Part shown: piece by piece, positions 62,618-64,000 of the stretch
Numbering within the stretch: position 1 is the stretch's first letter
Layout of the letters: each line of letters begins with the position of its first letter
Assembly: GCF_014202575.1 (NCBI RefSeq)
Contig: NZ_JACHHB010000002.1
Span: 1 to 64,000, forward strand
Length of the DNA: 64,000 bases
Direction: 5' to 3'
Source: Texcoconibacillus texcoconensis
Lineage (GTDB): Bacteria > Bacillota > Bacilli > Bacillales > Salisediminibacteriaceae
The notes under the pieces: generated by a model
The model's input: only the letters and a program-made list of their open reading frames with translations
The model's database searches: none
Told to the model about the DNA's origin: nothing
Position numbers and translations under genes: made by a program

Positions 62618-63505
62618 ATGCTTAATAAGTTAGCAACTGAAGAACGAAATAACCGCACGACGCAATTAGATGAAATGACGACGATGGAGGTACTTCGGGT
62701 CATGAATGAAGAGGACAAAACAGTTCCCGAGGCGATCGCATACTCTCTGCCGTCGATTGAACCTCTCGTCCAAGAAGCGATCAATGCTGTTAGGAACGAC
62801 GGACGCATCATCTACCTCGGCGCTGGAACGAGTGGCCGCCTTGGCGTTCTCGATGCTGCTGAATGTCCGCCAACATTTGGAACGGATCCATCCGTTGTTG
62901 TTGGGATCATTGCAGGCGGTGAGGATGCGTTTACTCAAGCAATTGAAGGTGCCGAAGATTCCACCGACGCAGGTAAAGAAGACATGGTATCGTTAAAACT
63001 CAATAAAAACGATGTCGTCATTGGCCTTGCTGCCAGTGGACGTACACCTTATGTTATTGGCGCTTTACAATATGCCCAGTCTATTGGAGGAAAAACGGGA
63101 AGCATCGCCTGTAACCCTAACTCTAAAATCAGCCAATACGCTGATTACCCAATTGAAATTCACACAGGTAGTGAAGTGTTAACAGGATCCACCCGTTTGA
63201 AAGCTGGTACCGCCCAAAAACTTGTGCTAAACATGATCTCAACCGCTGCGATGGTAGGAGTCGGAAAAGCATATCAAAACTTAATGGTCGACGTAAAACC
63301 AACGAACGAAAAACTCATCGCACGCTCAAAGCAAATGATTATCGAAGCAACTGGTGTCGATGAAAAGACGGCGGCCGACACGTTTGAAAAAGCCAATCAA
63401 CACGTCAAAGCCGCGATCGTCATGATTCTAGCTGAGGTGAGTTATGAAGAGGCGATCAAGCGCTTAGACAAGGCAAATGGATTCGTCAAAGGCGCAATTT
63501 CATAA
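62618..63505 (+). CDS. murQ: N-acetylmuramic acid 6-phosphate etherase
   Basis: A 295-aa SIS-domain lyase that removes lactate from MurNAc-6-phosphate to give GlcNAc-6-phosphate. It has IIYLGAGTSGRLGVLDAAECPPTFG (about 55-80), IIAGGEDAF, the loop GLAASGRTPYVIGAL (about 135) and LTGSTRLKAGTAQK (about 190). The ATG at 62618 follows GAGGAG; a GTG at 62612 lies inside the site. It is followed by murP. Confidence 0.95.
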   Translation: MLNKLATEERNNRTTQLDEMTTMEVLRVMNEEDKTVPEAIAYSLPSIEPLVQEAINAVRNDGRIIYLGAGTSGRLGVLDAAECPPTFGTDPSVVVGIIAGGEDAFTQAIEGAEDSTDAGKEDMVSLKLNKNDVVIGLAASGRTPYVIGALQYAQSIGGKTGSIACNPNSKISQYADYPIEIHTGSEVLTGSTRLKAGTAQKLVLNMISTAAMVGVGKAYQNLMVDVKPTNEKLIARSKQMIIEATGVDEKTAADTFEKANQHVKAAIVMILAEVSYEEAIKRLDKANGFVKGAIS

Positions 63506-63534
63506 ATTCTTATTAAAGTAAGGGGGTTACGAAA

Positions 63535-64000
63535 ATGAAGAAAGAAGAAGCGATTATGCAAGGAATTTTGCCCCATTTAGGCGGAGCTGAAAACCTTTCA
63601 TCCATCTCTCATTGTATGACACGCCTTCGCTTAACATTTAAAGATTACGAGAAAGTAGACATTGAGGCTTTGCGTAACGTTGAGAACGTCATGGGTGTCG
63701 TGGAAGACGAGACTTTGCAAATCATCGTTGGACCTGGCACATCTAATAAAGTAGCAACACATCTAGCAAAAGAAACTGGTCTTAAGATCGGAGAAGTAAA
63801 GGAAGACAATCACACTGCTGAAGATGTGAAATCGTCTATTAAAAAGAAAAATGATACACCGATCCGCAACTTTTTAAAGCGTATAGGTAATATTTTCATC
63901 CCACTTATTCCTGCACTTATTGCATCTGGTTTAATTAATGGAGCGGCCAACTTTGCGCAAAATGCAGGTGTCGACCCTGATGTAGCTTCTTGGCTCCAAA
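63535..64000 (+). CDS. murP: MurNAc-type PTS EIIBC, 5' part (cut by window end)
   Basis: The ATG at 63535 follows AGGGGGTTACGAA and opens a frame of 155 codons without a stop to the window end. The N-terminal EIIB domain has the phospho-Cys in ISHCMTRLRLTF (about 27) and VMGVVEDETLQIIVGPG. After a charged linker the EIIC domain begins at RIGNIFIPLIPALIASGLINGAANF. Position behind murQ supports the MurNAc transporter MurP. Substrate is inferred from context. Confidence 0.85.
   Translation, partial: MKKEEAIMQGILPHLGGAENLSSISHCMTRLRLTFKDYEKVDIEALRNVENVMGVVEDETLQIIVGPGTSNKVATHLAKETGLKIGEVKEDNHTAEDVKSSIKKKNDTPIRNFLKRIGNIFIPLIPALIASGLINGAANFAQNAGVDPDVASWLQ

Overview
The window reads as chromosomal DNA of a Bacillaceae bacterium, probably halo-alkaliphilic. 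The evidence is Gram-positive AGGAGG-type ribosome binding sites, sigma-A promoters, CcpA cre sites, a thi operon under a TPP riboswitch, and YtvI-, YkqA- and YfmR-like proteins. The many very acidic lipoproteins (Asp/Glu-rich, lipobox Cys) and two complete OpuA-type osmoprotectant transporters point to life in salt. No mobile element, CRISPR array, rRNA or tRNA was recognised.

Layout. 0-4.3 kb: thiazole operon thiG-thiH-tenI-thiS-thiF on the minus strand behind a TPP riboswitch. 4.3-15.4 kb: a DUF368 polyprenyl-phosphate translocase with an ATP-grasp ligase, ytvI, an orphan peptide-type binding protein with a cre site, a YfmR-like ABC-F protein, recQ, a glycosyltransferase and a glutathione peroxidase. 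15.5-20.6 kb: an amidase, an acidic lipoprotein and a sulfide/persulfide cluster (rhodanese-MBL fusion, DUF302, a Cys-less rhodanese-like protein, a rhodanese). 20.6-31.6 kb: an interspersed structured repeat, a divergent MFS/LysR pair with a T-N11-A palindrome, lipoproteins, a secreted ComEC-like hydrolase with HhH motifs, SIMPL, licH with an RpiR regulator, a YkqA-like protein, a methyltransferase and an EamA exporter. 31.6-33.9 kb: a polar amino acid ABC transporter.

34.2-46.5 kb is the standout region. A tetR-opuAA-opuAB-opuAC module is present twice. In the second copy three genes sit between tetR and the transporter: a beta-keto acid cleavage enzyme, an L-carnitine dehydrogenase and a betainyl-CoA-type thioesterase. 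Together they would import L-carnitine (or a related betaine) and convert it to glycine betaine; no betaine demethylation genes are seen, so betaine is probably kept as compatible solute. Both tetR genes share upstream DNA with an identical palindrome and two 18-bp motifs. Two additional OpuAC-like binding proteins lie in the region.

46.9-58.2 kb: assimilatory sulfate reduction on the minus strand (cysP-cysH-sat-cysC-sir-DUF3906-sumT-sirB) behind a strong promoter and a structured leader, with separate cysK, an AspT/YidE-type transporter and a TSUP permease. 58.3-64 kb: a DDAH-like hydrolase, ptsG (EIICBA) flanked by three copies of a GTAGGTGCTAC hairpin, and a MurNAc recycling cluster (RpiR/MurR-like regulator, murQ, murP cut by the window end) with a palindrome, promoter and cre site before murQ.
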